Below, one piece after another: positions 39,672 to 50,105 of a stretch of 57,291 nt of DNA (its first letter is position 1; each line of letters opens with the position of its first letter). The position numbers and the translations under genes are program-made. The notes beneath the pieces are model-generated. The model saw only the letters and a list, made by a program, of their open reading frames with translations. It had not been told where the DNA came from and did no database searches. Source of the stretch: Myxococcaceae bacterium (GTDB lineage Bacteria > Myxococcota > Myxococcia > Myxococcales > Myxococcaceae); NCBI GenBank assembly GCA_019694595.1, contig JAIBBQ010000018.1, positions 1 to 57,291 on the forward strand. The letters run 5' to 3'.

Positions 39672-42600
39672 GTGCCCGCCACCCCTTCAGTGCACCGCTT
39701 CACGCTGGCGGCGACGCTCCTGCTCTCGCTGGCCGTCGCCGCCCAGGGCACCTCGGTGCTCACCGGCACGGTGGTCGACGGAGCGACCGGCAAGCCGGTG
39801 CCCGACGTGCTGGTCACCGTCACCTCTCCGGCGCTGCAGGGCGAGGAGACCGCGGTCACCGACGCCGAAGGCGTCTACCGCATCGGCCAGCTGCCCCCGG
39901 GCAGCTTCACCCTGAAGCTCGACCGCGAGGCGTACCGGCCGTACCTGCGGCAGGACGTGAACCTCCGCGTCGACCGCACGGTGCGGGTCAACGTGCAGCT
40001 GCAGCCCGAATCGCTCAAGGCGGAAGAGGTGCTGGTGGTCGGCCGCGCGCCCACGGTCGACGTCGGCTCGACCACCACCGGCCTCAACGTGGGCAAGGAG
40101 TTCGTCGCCGCGGTGCCCTTCGTGCAGCCCAGCGCGGCCGGCGTGCGTTCCTTCGAGGCGCTCACCCAGGTGGCGCCCCAGGTGGTGGCCGACCAGTACG
40201 GCTTCGGCATCAACGGCACCACCTCGCCCGAGAACCTGACGCTGGTCGACGGGCTGTCGGTGACCGACCCCTCGGTGGGCATCACCGGCGCCGCGCTGCC
40301 GGTGGACTTCGTGGAAGAGGCCAACGTCATCACCGGCGGGTACCAGGCGGAGTACGGCCGGGCCACCGGCGGCGTGCTCAACGTGGTGACCAAGTCGGGG
40401 TCCAACGAGTTTCACGGCTCGGTCTTCGGCAACTTCACCCCCGGTCTGCTCTCGGGCTCGCGGCCGGAGATCCGCAACGACGCCACCATCTTCCGCACCA
40501 ACGAGCGGCTGTGGAACAGCGGCGACTTCGGCGTCGAGCTCGGCGGCCCCATCATGAAGGACAAGCTGTGGTTCTACGCCGGCTTCTCGCCGTCGTTCTC
40601 CCGCGTGCAGCAGGAGCGGCGCCTGTACCGCTACCTGGTCGACGACATGGGCAACCAGCTCTACGACGAGCTCGGCGCGCGCCGGCAGGCCGAGCTGCCC
40701 AACACGCGGCAGAGCCACTTCGCCGACTCCCGCGCGCTCAGCTACATCGCCAAGCTCACCTACCTCATCAACGCCGACCACAACGTGGCGGTGTCGGTGT
40801 CGGGCTCGCCCACCACCAGCGACACCGGCGCGCCGTTCACCGCCGGGCTCGCGGGCACCACCACCACCGCCAACAACGTCGACGTCGCGGTGCGGTACGC
40901 GGGCGGGCTGCTCGACAAGCACCTCCTCATCGACGCCACCGCGGGCTGGCACCGGCAGATCGCCAGCACGCTGCCCAGCGACGGCTCGCGCATCGGCTCC
41001 ACCTTCGGCGGCGCCGCGCAGCCGCAGGTCATCTTCCGGCGCACCGCGCCCCACTCCATCAACGACCTCGAGGAGCTGAACCCCGAGGCCGCGGGCCTCT
41101 GCGACCCCAAGGGCACGGCGAACGCCACCCTCTGCCCGGCGACCTCGGCGGGCCGCGAGTACACCATGGGCGGCATCGGCTTCATGCAGGAGGCCGCCAT
41201 CGACCGCGTGCAGGTGAAGGGCGCGGCGACGTACCTCTTCACCGCGCTCGGGCACCACACCGCGAAGGCGGGCATCGACTTCGAGCGGCTGCAGTACGAG
41301 ACGACCAAGGCCTACTCGGGCGGCGCGGTGCTGCGCGAGAGCACCAGCGGCGACGCGTTCCGCGACTACGACCGCTACGGCTACCTCACCGGCCCCGACA
41401 CCTTCACCCAGCAGGACTCCCTGCACGCGGTGTCGAGCAGCAACGGCATCGCCGCCTTCGTGCAGGACAGCTGGAGCGTGAAGGACCTGGTCACGGTGAA
41501 TCTGGGCCTGCGCTACGAGACACAGCAGCTCTTCGCGGGCGACGGCACGCTGGGGTTGACGCTCAACAACATGCTGTCGCCGCGCGTGGGCCTCATCTAC
41601 GACTTCACGCAGCAGGGCCGCTCCAAGCTCTTCGCCAGCTACGCGCGGTACTACGAGGCGATCCCGCTCGACATCGCCGACCGGGCGCTCACCGCGGAGA
41701 ACGAAGGCGGCTTCTACAATTCCCGCACCGGCACCCCGCCGTGCGAGCCGGCGGCGGACCTGCGGAAGATCGGCGGCAGCTGCCAGGCGAGCGGCAACGA
41801 CGTGGCGCTCGGGCGGCCGAGCGACCCCAGCCAGAAGGCGCTGTCCATCGGCCAGGGGAAGACGCCGGTGGACCCGGCGATCCAGCCGCAGAGCACCGAC
41901 GAGATCGTCGTCGGCGGGGAATACGAGGTGTTCGCCGACGCGCGCGCGGGCGTCAGCTACACGCGGCGCTACATCAACACCGTCATCGAGGACATGAGCC
42001 GCGACGAGGGCAACACGTACTTCCTCGGCAACCCCGGCTACGGCCTGGCCAAGGACTTCCCGCTCGCCAAGCGCGACTACGACGCGGTGACCGTCTACTT
42101 CACCAAGGTCTTCGCCGAGCAGTGGCTCGCCCAGGTCAGCTACACGTGGTCGTACCTGCGCGGGAACTACGCGGGCCTCTTCCGCCCGGAGACGGGGCAG
42201 CTCGACCCCAACATCAACTCCGACTTCGACCTCATCTCCTTGCTCGCCAACCGCGAAGGCCCGCTCGACGGCGACCGCACCCACGCCATCAAGGCGTACG
42301 GGGCGAAGGAATTCGTCTTGAGCGGCGCGCTCAGCCTGGTGGTGGGCCTCAGCTACGAGGGCCGCTCGGGGCGCCCCATCAACTACCTGGCGAGCCACCC
42401 CATCTACGGCGAGAACGAGGCCTTCGTGCTCCCGCGCGGCGCAGGTGGCCGCCTGCCGTGGACCCACACCGTCAACGGCAAGCTCGCGCTCAACTGGAAG
42501 GCGACCCGGGAGAACACGGTCACCCTGACCGCCGACGTCTTCAACATGTTCAACTTCGCGGCGGTCACCGCGGTCGACGAGACGCTGTCCAGCGCCGACC

Positions 42601-42809
42601 TGCTGCCGGTGGTGGGGGCGGGCAACCCGCAGCAGCAGCTGTGCCTCGCGGGGGCGAACCCGAGCTGCAAGCCGGGCCTCAAGAAGTTCGACGAGGACGC
42701 CTCGGCCATCGTCGATGCCTCGGTGAAGGACTACAACCCGAACTACAAGAACGTCACCGCGTACCAGCCGCCGCTCACCGTGCGGTTCGGCGTCAAGGTC
42801 AGCTTCTAA
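39672..42809 (+). CDS. TonB-dependent outer-membrane receptor with N-terminal regulatory-like domain
   Basis: The protein has 1045 residues. Signal peptide about 1-25. A CarboxypepD-regulatory-like beta domain (about 28-115, 'LTGTVVDGATGKPVPDVLVTV') is followed by a plug ('GFGINGTTSPENLTLVDGL', 'GGYQAEYGRATGGVLNVVTK') and a beta barrel ending in 'VRFGVKVSF', with the terminal Phe for BamA recognition. This is the OmpA-related/SusC-like Oar layout typical of myxobacteria and Bacteroidetes. Substrate unknown. GTG start at 39672 preceded by GGAGGAG, a very strong site. Divergent from the TonB operon, which likely powers it. Confidence 0.92.
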   Translation: MPATPSVHRFTLAATLLLSLAVAAQGTSVLTGTVVDGATGKPVPDVLVTVTSPALQGEETAVTDAEGVYRIGQLPPGSFTLKLDREAYRPYLRQDVNLRVDRTVRVNVQLQPESLKAEEVLVVGRAPTVDVGSTTTGLNVGKEFVAAVPFVQPSAAGVRSFEALTQVAPQVVADQYGFGINGTTSPENLTLVDGLSVTDPSVGITGAALPVDFVEEANVITGGYQAEYGRATGGVLNVVTKSGSNEFHGSVFGNFTPGLLSGSRPEIRNDATIFRTNERLWNSGDFGVELGGPIMKDKLWFYAGFSPSFSRVQQERRLYRYLVDDMGNQLYDELGARRQAELPNTRQSHFADSRALSYIAKLTYLINADHNVAVSVSGSPTTSDTGAPFTAGLAGTTTTANNVDVAVRYAGGLLDKHLLIDATAGWHRQIASTLPSDGSRIGSTFGGAAQPQVIFRRTAPHSINDLEELNPEAAGLCDPKGTANATLCPATSAGREYTMGGIGFMQEAAIDRVQVKGAATYLFTALGHHTAKAGIDFERLQYETTKAYSGGAVLRESTSGDAFRDYDRYGYLTGPDTFTQQDSLHAVSSSNGIAAFVQDSWSVKDLVTVNLGLRYETQQLFAGDGTLGLTLNNMLSPRVGLIYDFTQQGRSKLFASYARYYEAIPLDIADRALTAENEGGFYNSRTGTPPCEPAADLRKIGGSCQASGNDVALGRPSDPSQKALSIGQGKTPVDPAIQPQSTDEIVVGGEYEVFADARAGVSYTRRYINTVIEDMSRDEGNTYFLGNPGYGLAKDFPLAKRDYDAVTVYFTKVFAEQWLAQVSYTWSYLRGNYAGLFRPETGQLDPNINSDFDLISLLANREGPLDGDRTHAIKAYGAKEFVLSGALSLVVGLSYEGRSGRPINYLASHPIYGENEAFVLPRGAGGRLPWTHTVNGKLALNWKATRENTVTLTADVFNMFNFAAVTAVDETLSSADLLPVVGAGNPQQQLCLAGANPSCKPGLKKFDEDASAIVDASVKDYNPNYKNVTAYQPPLTVRFGVKVSF

Positions 42810-42821
42810 GGGAACCCGACC

Positions 42822-43712
42822 ATGACCTCTCGACTGATGCGCGGACTGATGGCAGCGGCGGTGCTCGGGGCGCTCCTCGGCGGGTGCTTCGCGGCGCAGC
42901 CGGCCCCGGAGTGCCAGGTGGCGGCGGGCACCCCGCTGTACGACACCAACAACTTCGCCACCTTCTTCACCAAGAAGAGCGGCACCTGCGCCGCCGACGT
43001 GGCGCTGACCTTCGACGAGGTGGGCTTCCAGCGCTACCAGGCCCCGGGCACGAAAGACGTGCGCATCGCGATCCGCACCGCGCGCATGGGCACGGCGCTC
43101 AGCGGCGAGCGCTTCGAGGCGAACCACGACCCGGCCAACGACTGCTCGGCGTACGACGAGGTGGGCGATTGCACGATGTGCCTGTCGAGCGGCGGCGCGG
43201 GCGACAACGTCTGCCAGGCGGTCGACGACCCGACCCCCCGGGTGGACCCCGCGGACCCCGACGGCAAGAACGCCAACGCGCTGGTGGCGCTCGACCTGAA
43301 CCCGGACGCGCAGGGCGTCTGCCACACCAAGGCGGAAGCGACGGCGAGCGAGAGCTTCCGCGCGGAAGTCGTCGACCTGGTCGACGGCGGCACCGCGAGC
43401 TTCCCGGCCTTCACCGAACGGTACGTGTGGAAGAACGTGAACATCGTCAACACCACGAGCTTCCCGGGCACGCTGTTCACCGCCGAGGTGACCTACTCGC
43501 TCGACGGCTGCACCGACGAGTACACCGCCGAAGGGTTCTGGCCCCTGGTCACCTGCAGCGACGACCTCGCCTGCAGCCCGGAAGCGAACGTCGACGCGGG
43601 CTACGCGTACGGCTCGGGCTTGAACCCGGCCTTCAAGCCGCGCTGCGACACCACGCTGGGGGTCTGCGTGCTGGGCGAAGGCCTCACCGTCTCCTCGCTC
43701 GCCGGGCGCTGA
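42822..43712 (+). CDS. Cys-rich lipoprotein, partner of the TonB-dependent receptor
   Basis: The product has 296 residues. Lipobox LGALLGGC (Cys22). About 16 further Cys are spread over the chain, many in pairs that suggest disulfides ('CSAYDEVGDCTMC', 'CSDDLACSPE'). No catalytic motif is recognised. It begins 12 bp after the receptor gene and so is likely its surface-bound or periplasmic partner, as SusD is for SusC, although I see no SusD similarity. Confidence 0.7.
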   Translation: MTSRLMRGLMAAAVLGALLGGCFAAQPAPECQVAAGTPLYDTNNFATFFTKKSGTCAADVALTFDEVGFQRYQAPGTKDVRIAIRTARMGTALSGERFEANHDPANDCSAYDEVGDCTMCLSSGGAGDNVCQAVDDPTPRVDPADPDGKNANALVALDLNPDAQGVCHTKAEATASESFRAEVVDLVDGGTASFPAFTERYVWKNVNIVNTTSFPGTLFTAEVTYSLDGCTDEYTAEGFWPLVTCSDDLACSPEANVDAGYAYGSGLNPAFKPRCDTTLGVCVLGEGLTVSSLAGR

Positions 43713-43731
43713 CCCGGCCGAAGGCTGCCTC

Positions 43732-43750
43732 CGTCGCGCTCCGCGCGACG
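43732..43750 (+). terminator. 8-bp hairpin after the receptor-lipoprotein operon
   Basis: CGTCGCGC and GCGCGACG pair perfectly around a TCC loop, 20 bp after the lipoprotein gene stop and 22 bp before the radical SAM gene start. No T-tract follows. It is a plausible end of the receptor transcript. Confidence 0.45.
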
Positions 43751-43772
43751 AAGGTGCTAGGGACCACAGTCA

Positions 43773-45319
43773 GTGTCCCAGGCGCACCAGATTCGAGAGC
43801 AGTCCCGCAGCCGGCTCCTCGACGAGCGCGGCACGCTCCGCAAGGAAGCGCCCTGGCGGGTGGCGCTCGCCTACCCGAGCCCGTACCACGTGGGCATGAG
43901 CAGCCTGGGCTTCCAGGCCATCTACCGGGCGCTCAACGCGATGCGCGAGGTGGCGGCGGAGCGGGTGTTCCTCCCCGACGACGTGGAGGCCTTCAAGGCC
44001 GCGCGCCTGCCGCTCTACACGCTGGAGTCGGAGCGCGAGGTGCGCACCTGCCCGGTCATCGCCTTCAGCGTGGCCTACGAGCTCGAGCTGCACGGGCTCT
44101 TCAGCGTGCTCGAGCTCGCGGGCATTCCCGCGCGGCGCGAGGAGCGCGACGAGGCCTACCCGCTGGTGGTGGCGGGGGGCCCGCTCACCTTCTCCAACCC
44201 CGACCCGCTGGAGCCGTTCGTCGACGTGCTGGTGCAGGGCGAGGCCGAAGGCCTGGTGGTGGAGCTGCTCGAGGCGGTGAAGGGGGCCACCTCGCGCGAT
44301 TCGCTGCTCGCCTCGCTCGCCGAGCGCCCGGGCTTCCGGGTGCCGGGCCGCTCGCGCCCAACGAGCCGCTACTTCGTGGCCAAGGTGGACGATGCGCTGT
44401 TGCCGGCGCACAGCCAGATCGTCACCCCCCACACCGAGCTGCGCGACATGTTCCTGGTGGAGCCGGCGCGCGGCTGCTCGCGCGGCTGCCACTACTGCGT
44501 GATGCGGCGCACCACCAACGGCGGCATGCGGGTGGTGCCCAAGGACACCGTGCTGGGGCTGGTGCCGGCGGACGCGCGCCGGGTGGGCCTGGTGGGTGCG
44601 GCGGTGACCGACCACCCGAAGATCCACGAGCTGCTCGAGGCGCTGGTGGCACAGGGGCGCGAGGTGGGCGTCTCATCCCTGCGCGCCGACCGGCTGACGC
44701 AGCGGCTGGTGAACGCGCTCAAGGCGGGCGGCGCGCGCGGCCTCACCGTGGCGAGCGACGGCGCGTCCCAGCGCATGCGCGACCTGGTGGACCGCAAGCA
44801 CACCGAGACCCAGCTCATCGCCGCGGCCACCTTCGCCAAGGCGGCGGGCATCGAGCGGCTCAAGCTGTACCAGATCGTCGGCCTGCCGCTGGAGACCGAC
44901 GAGGACATCGACGAGCTGGTGCGCTTCACCCGGGAGCTGTCGAAGATCCTCCCGGTGGCGCTGGGGGTGGCGCCTTTCTCCGCCAAGCGGCAGACCCCGC
45001 TCGACGGCGCGCCCTTCGCCGGCATCGACGTGGTGGAGGCGCGGCTCAAGCGCCTGCGCAAGGGCCTGCAGGGCAAGGCCGAGGTGCGGCCGACCAGCGC
45101 CCGCTGGGCGTACGTGGAGCACGTGCTCGCCCAGTGCGGGCCGGAGGCGGGGCTCGCGGCCTACGACGCGTGGAAGGCGGGCGGGGGCTTCTCGGCCTGG
45201 AAGAAAGCCTTCGAGGCGCACGCGTGCACGCCCTATGAAGCGCGGCGGGTGGCCGACGGCCGGCACAAGTCGACCACCTGGCCGAGCGTGGGCCCAGCGC
45301 ACGCAGCGGGAGCGACGGC

Positions 45320-45323
<4 letters not shown>
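43773..45323 (+). CDS. radical SAM protein with B12-binding-like N-terminal domain
   Basis: The protein has 516 residues. The N-terminal part (about 15-170) has the '[25 protein letters not shown]' and '[17 protein letters not shown]' pattern of the TIGR03960-like/B12-binding-like radical SAM group. The 4Fe-4S motif C-x3-C-x2-C is present as CSRGCHYC (about 235). A C-terminal domain with '[21 protein letters not shown]' follows. Radical SAM enzymes use S-adenosylmethionine to start radical chemistry; the substrate here is unknown. GTG start. It overlaps the next gene by 4 nt (GTGA), so the products may act in one pathway. Confidence 0.88.
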
Positions 45324-46606
<1,283 letters not shown>

Positions 46607-46646
46607 CCGCGCAACCCCTTGATCTGACGCACCGCGCCAGAAGCGC

Positions 46647-46674
46647 TTGACCTGGCCTGACCGATTGGTCAAAA
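46647..46674 (+). promoter_or_regulatory. candidate promoter of the tetR-acyl-CoA operon
   Basis: TTGACC (46647-46652) matches five of six -35 bases. TCAAAA (46669-46674) is a poor -10, 16 bp downstream. Operator 1 lies in the spacer, which would fit repression by steric block. Confidence 0.4.
46658..46671. promoter_or_regulatory. TetR operator 1 (TGACC-N4-GGTCA)
   Basis: TGACCGATTGGTCA is an inverted repeat of five bases around four. It shares TGACCGA and GGTCA with operator 2 and lies 22 bp from it, centre to centre, so both face the same side of the helix. It sits between the candidate -35 and -10. Confidence 0.75.
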
Positions 46675-46677
46675 GGC

Positions 46678-46695
46678 GCTGACCGAACGGTCAGC
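46678..46695. promoter_or_regulatory. TetR operator 2 (perfect 8-bp inverted repeat)
   Basis: GCTGACCGAACGGTCAGC consists of two perfect 8-bp arms around AA. It ends 2 bp before the tetR start codon and covers the place where a ribosome site would lie. This fits autoregulation by the adjacent TetR protein. Confidence 0.85.
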
Positions 46696-46697
46696 CC

Positions 46698-47309
46698 ATG
46701 CCGCCCACCCCGACCCAGATCCTCGACGCCGCGACCGGCCTCTTCGCGCAGGTGGGCTTCGACGGCAGCTCGCTCCAGGACATCGCGAAGGCCGCCGGGG
46801 TGCAGAAGCCGACGCTGCTGTACCACTTCGTCAGCAAGGACGAGATCCGCACCCGGGTGCTGGAGCGGATCCTCGAGCACTGGAACGACGCGGTGCCGCG
46901 GCTGATGCAGGCGGCGGCGAAGGGCGGCGGGCGCTTCGACGCGGTGCTCGACGAGGTGGTGGCCTTCTTCGCGGCGAGCCCCAACCGGGCGCGGCTGCTC
47001 CTGCGCGAGGTGCTCGACCGGCCCGCGGAGATGCGCGCGCTGGTCGCCTCGCACGTGCGGCCGTGGCTCACGCTCATCGGCGACGACATCCGCCACGGGC
47101 AGGCCGCGGGCGTGCTGCGGCGCGACCTCGAGCCCGAGCTCTACTGCTACCAGGTGATGGTGACCGTGCTGGCCGCGGTCGCCTCGCTCGAGGTGCTCCC
47201 CGGGGTGGTCGCGGAGAAGAAGCCGCGCAGGCTCGAGGAGCGGTTCCTGTCCGAAGTGAAGCGGGCCGCCAAGGCCGCGCTGTTCCCCGTCGAGGCACCG
47301 AGAGGCTGA
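46698..47309 (+). CDS. TetR-family regulator of the acyl-CoA operon
   Basis: The protein has 203 residues. The N-terminal helix-turn-helix (about 5-50) has the usual TetR order: 'TQILDAATGLFAQVGFDGSS', 'LQDIAKAAGVQKPTLLYHFVSKDEI'. A C-terminal ligand domain follows. It is 2 bp before the acyl-CoA dehydrogenase gene and behind two matching palindromes, so it likely represses its own operon and responds to an acyl-CoA (inference from context). No Shine-Dalgarno sequence fits before the ATG because operator 2 ends there, so the message may be leaderless or nearly so. Confidence 0.9.
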   Translation: MPPTPTQILDAATGLFAQVGFDGSSLQDIAKAAGVQKPTLLYHFVSKDEIRTRVLERILEHWNDAVPRLMQAAAKGGGRFDAVLDEVVAFFAASPNRARLLLREVLDRPAEMRALVASHVRPWLTLIGDDIRHGQAAGVLRRDLEPELYCYQVMVTVLAAVASLEVLPGVVAEKKPRRLEERFLSEVKRAAKAALFPVEAPRG

Positions 47310-47311
47310 CC

Positions 47312-49210
47312 ATGCCCAACTACTTCCACGACAACGACGACCTGAAGTTCTACTTCGACGAGTACCTCGACTGGGACGCGCTGGTCCGGGTGACCGAGTT
47401 CCTCCACCGCTCGCCCGACGGCTTCAAGTCCGCCGCGGAAGCGAAGCCGGTGTACCGGGCGCTGGCGGAGACGGTGGGCGAGTTCGTCGCCAACGAGGTG
47501 GCGCCGCGGGCGGCGGTCATCGACCGCGAAGGGGTGCACCTCGAGCACGGCGCGGTGAAGACGCCCAGGGCGCTCGACGAGGTCTTCGAGAAGATCAAGG
47601 AGCTCGGGCTGCACGGGCTCAACCTGCCGCGCGAGCTGGGCGTGGGCGGCCTCAACGCGCCGATGACGCTCTACTTCATCAACTGCGAGCTGTTCGCCCG
47701 CGCCGACGTGTCGGTGATGGCGCACCACTCGTTCCACGGCGGCATCGCGATGGCGATGCTCCTGTACTCGGTCATCGAAGGCACCACGGAGATCGACCCC
47801 GCCACCGCGCGCATCGTGAAGACGCGCTGGCTGAACGAGATCCGCGAGCTGGCGGCGGGCGAGGCCTGGGGCTCGATGGACATCACCGAGCCCGACGCGG
47901 GCAGCGACATGGCGGCGCTGCGCACCGTGGGCGAGCAAGACGCGCAGGGGAACTGGTTCGTCACCGGCCAGAAGATCTTCCTGACCTCGGGCCACGGGAA
48001 GTACCACTTCGTCATCGCCCGCACCGAGAAGGCGGTGGTGAGCGACGACCCCATGGCAGGCCTCAAGGGCCTGTCGATGTTCCTGGTGCGGGCGGACGCC
48101 TCGAGCCTCGACCGGGTGGAAGAGAAGCTCGGCCACCACGGCTCGGTGACCGCGGCGCGCACCTTCGAGAAGGCCCCCGCGGAGCTGGTCGGCAAGCGGG
48201 GCGAGGGCTTCAAGTACATGCTCAAGCTGATGAACAACGCCCGCCTGGGCGTGGGCTTCGAGTGCCTGGGCCTGAGCGAGGCGGCGCTGCGGCTGGCCAA
48301 GGCCTACGCCGCCGAGCGCAAGTCGATGGGCAAGACCATCGACCGGCACGAGCTGGTGGCGGACATGCTCGACGAGATGGAGACCGACCTCCAGGGCCTG
48401 CGCGCGCTGGCGATGTACGGCAGCGTGGAGAACGAGCTGGCGGAGAAGAAGAACCTCGCCCAGCACTTCCTCAAGGCCGAGGAGACCGAGCTCAAGGCAC
48501 AGCTCACCCGGGAGTCGAAGCGCCACGCCACGCGCACCCGCCGGGTGACGCCGCTGCTCAAGTACCTCGCGGCCGAGAAGGCGGTGGAGATCGCCCGCCG
48601 CGCGCTCCAGCTGCACGGCGGCAACGGGTACATGCAGGACTACGGCGCCGAGAAGCTCCTGCGCGACGCGCTGGTGATGCCCATCTACGAGGGCACCTCG
48701 CAGATCCAGTCGCTGATGGCGATGAAGGACACCCTGGGTGGCATCATCGGCAACCCCCAGGGCTTCTTGCGGCGGCTGGCCCAGGCCAACTGGCGCTCGG
48801 TGTCGGCGCGCGACGGCCTCGAGAAGCGGGTGGCGAAGCTGCAGGCGCTGTCGCTCGCGGTGCAGCAGCAGCTGGTGACGCGCACCGCGGGGGACAAGTT
48901 CAAGAGCCTCAAGGGCGTGCCGCTGGCGCAGTGGCCCACCGCCTTCCTCAAGGACTGGAACCCCAAGCGGGACTTCGCCTTCGCGATGCTCCACGCCGAG
49001 CGGCTGACGCGCATTCTCGCCGACGAGGCGATCTGCGAGGAGCTGCTGCGCCAGGCGCAGCGCTTCCCCAAGCGGCGCGAGCTGCTCGAGCGGTACCTCG
49101 AGCGCGCGGAGCCGCGCTGCCGCTTCCTCGCCGACGAGATCGCCACCACCGGCGACCGGCTGCTGTCCACCCTCAAGTCGCGCGAGCCCACGGCCCGCGC
49201 GAGCGCGTGA
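47312..49210 (+). CDS. acyl-CoA dehydrogenase, long FadE5-like form
   Basis: The protein has 632 residues. The core is complete: 'MDITEPDAGSDMAALRT' (FAD/substrate loop), 'FVTGQKIFLTSG', 'LQLHGGNGYMQDYGAEKLLRD' and the catalytic Glu460 in PIYEGTSQ. Extra N-terminal (about 45 residues) and C-terminal (about 150 residues) segments give the roughly 600-residue size of FadE5-type enzymes. It introduces the alpha-beta double bond into acyl-CoA using FAD and passes electrons to ETF. First enzyme of the operon after tetR. Confidence 0.92.
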   Translation: MPNYFHDNDDLKFYFDEYLDWDALVRVTEFLHRSPDGFKSAAEAKPVYRALAETVGEFVANEVAPRAAVIDREGVHLEHGAVKTPRALDEVFEKIKELGLHGLNLPRELGVGGLNAPMTLYFINCELFARADVSVMAHHSFHGGIAMAMLLYSVIEGTTEIDPATARIVKTRWLNEIRELAAGEAWGSMDITEPDAGSDMAALRTVGEQDAQGNWFVTGQKIFLTSGHGKYHFVIARTEKAVVSDDPMAGLKGLSMFLVRADASSLDRVEEKLGHHGSVTAARTFEKAPAELVGKRGEGFKYMLKLMNNARLGVGFECLGLSEAALRLAKAYAAERKSMGKTIDRHELVADMLDEMETDLQGLRALAMYGSVENELAEKKNLAQHFLKAEETELKAQLTRESKRHATRTRRVTPLLKYLAAEKAVEIARRALQLHGGNGYMQDYGAEKLLRDALVMPIYEGTSQIQSLMAMKDTLGGIIGNPQGFLRRLAQANWRSVSARDGLEKRVAKLQALSLAVQQQLVTRTAGDKFKSLKGVPLAQWPTAFLKDWNPKRDFAFAMLHAERLTRILADEAICEELLRQAQRFPKRRELLERYLERAEPRCRFLADEIATTGDRLLSTLKSREPTARASA

Positions 49211-49220
49211 AAGGCACTCC

Positions 49221-50105
49221 ATGGGCTACGCACAGCACTTCCGCCACCAGCTCCCGGTCATCGCCGCGCTCGGCCGCACCGTGGTCTCCGCGCTGCGCAC
49301 GCCTCCGGGGCAGGCGCCGCAGACTCCGGGGCCGGAGCGTCACGCCACCCTGCCCCCGCGGCCCGCGGCGCTGGTGAAGGACTACCTGCGCCACGTGGGC
49401 GGCGACCCCGCGGCCTACCCGGGCGTCATCCCGCCGCACTTCTTTCCCCAGTGGGGCTTTCCGCTCTCGGCGCAGGCGCTGGTGGGGCTGCCGTACCCGA
49501 TGGCCAAGGTGCTCAACGGGGGCTGCCGGCTGGAGATGCACCGGCCGCTCCCGGCGAACGAGCCGCTCGAGGTCACCGCGCGCCTGGAGAAGATCGACGA
49601 CGACGGGCGCCGCGCGGTCATTCACACCTCGGTGGTGACGGGCACCGCGAGCGCGCCTCGCGCGGTGGTGGCCCACCTGCAGGCGGTGGTGCCGCTGAAG
49701 CCCAAGGACAGGAGCGCTCCGCCCAAGGAGCCGGTGCGCGTGCCCGAGGACGCGCTGGAGCTGGTGCGCTGGCGGCTGCGCGCCGACGCCGGGCTGCAGT
49801 TCGCCCAGCTCACCGGTGACTTCAATCCGGTCCACTGGGTGAAGCCGTACGCGAAGGCGTTCGGCTTCCGCTCCACCATCCTCCACGGCTTCTCCACGCT
49901 GGCGCGGGCCTTCGAAGGGCTCACCGCGTACCGGCTCGCCGGCCGGCCGGAGCGCCTCGAGACCCTCGACGTGCGCTTCACCCGGCCGCTGGTGCTCCCG
50001 CAGGAAGTCGGCCTCTTCGTCCGCGGCACCTCGCTGTGGGTGGGCGGCGCGCGGGGCGGGCCCGCGGCCCTCGCCGGAACCTTCACCACCAAGGAGCTGC
50101 AATGA
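49221..50105 (+). CDS. MaoC-family (R)-specific enoyl-CoA hydratase/dehydratase, HtdX-like
   Basis: The protein has 294 residues with a double hotdog fold. The C-terminal half carries the hydratase-2 motif: Asp200, Asn202 and His205 (TGDFNPVHW) and His222 (RSTILHGFS). The N-terminal half lacks these residues and probably binds the acyl chain. It hydrates enoyl-CoA to (R)-3-hydroxyacyl-CoA or removes water in the reverse direction. Its stop overlaps the next start (ATGA). Confidence 0.88.
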   Translation: MGYAQHFRHQLPVIAALGRTVVSALRTPPGQAPQTPGPERHATLPPRPAALVKDYLRHVGGDPAAYPGVIPPHFFPQWGFPLSAQALVGLPYPMAKVLNGGCRLEMHRPLPANEPLEVTARLEKIDDDGRRAVIHTSVVTGTASAPRAVVAHLQAVVPLKPKDRSAPPKEPVRVPEDALELVRWRLRADAGLQFAQLTGDFNPVHWVKPYAKAFGFRSTILHGFSTLARAFEGLTAYRLAGRPERLETLDVRFTRPLVLPQEVGLFVRGTSLWVGGARGGPAALAGTFTTKELQ

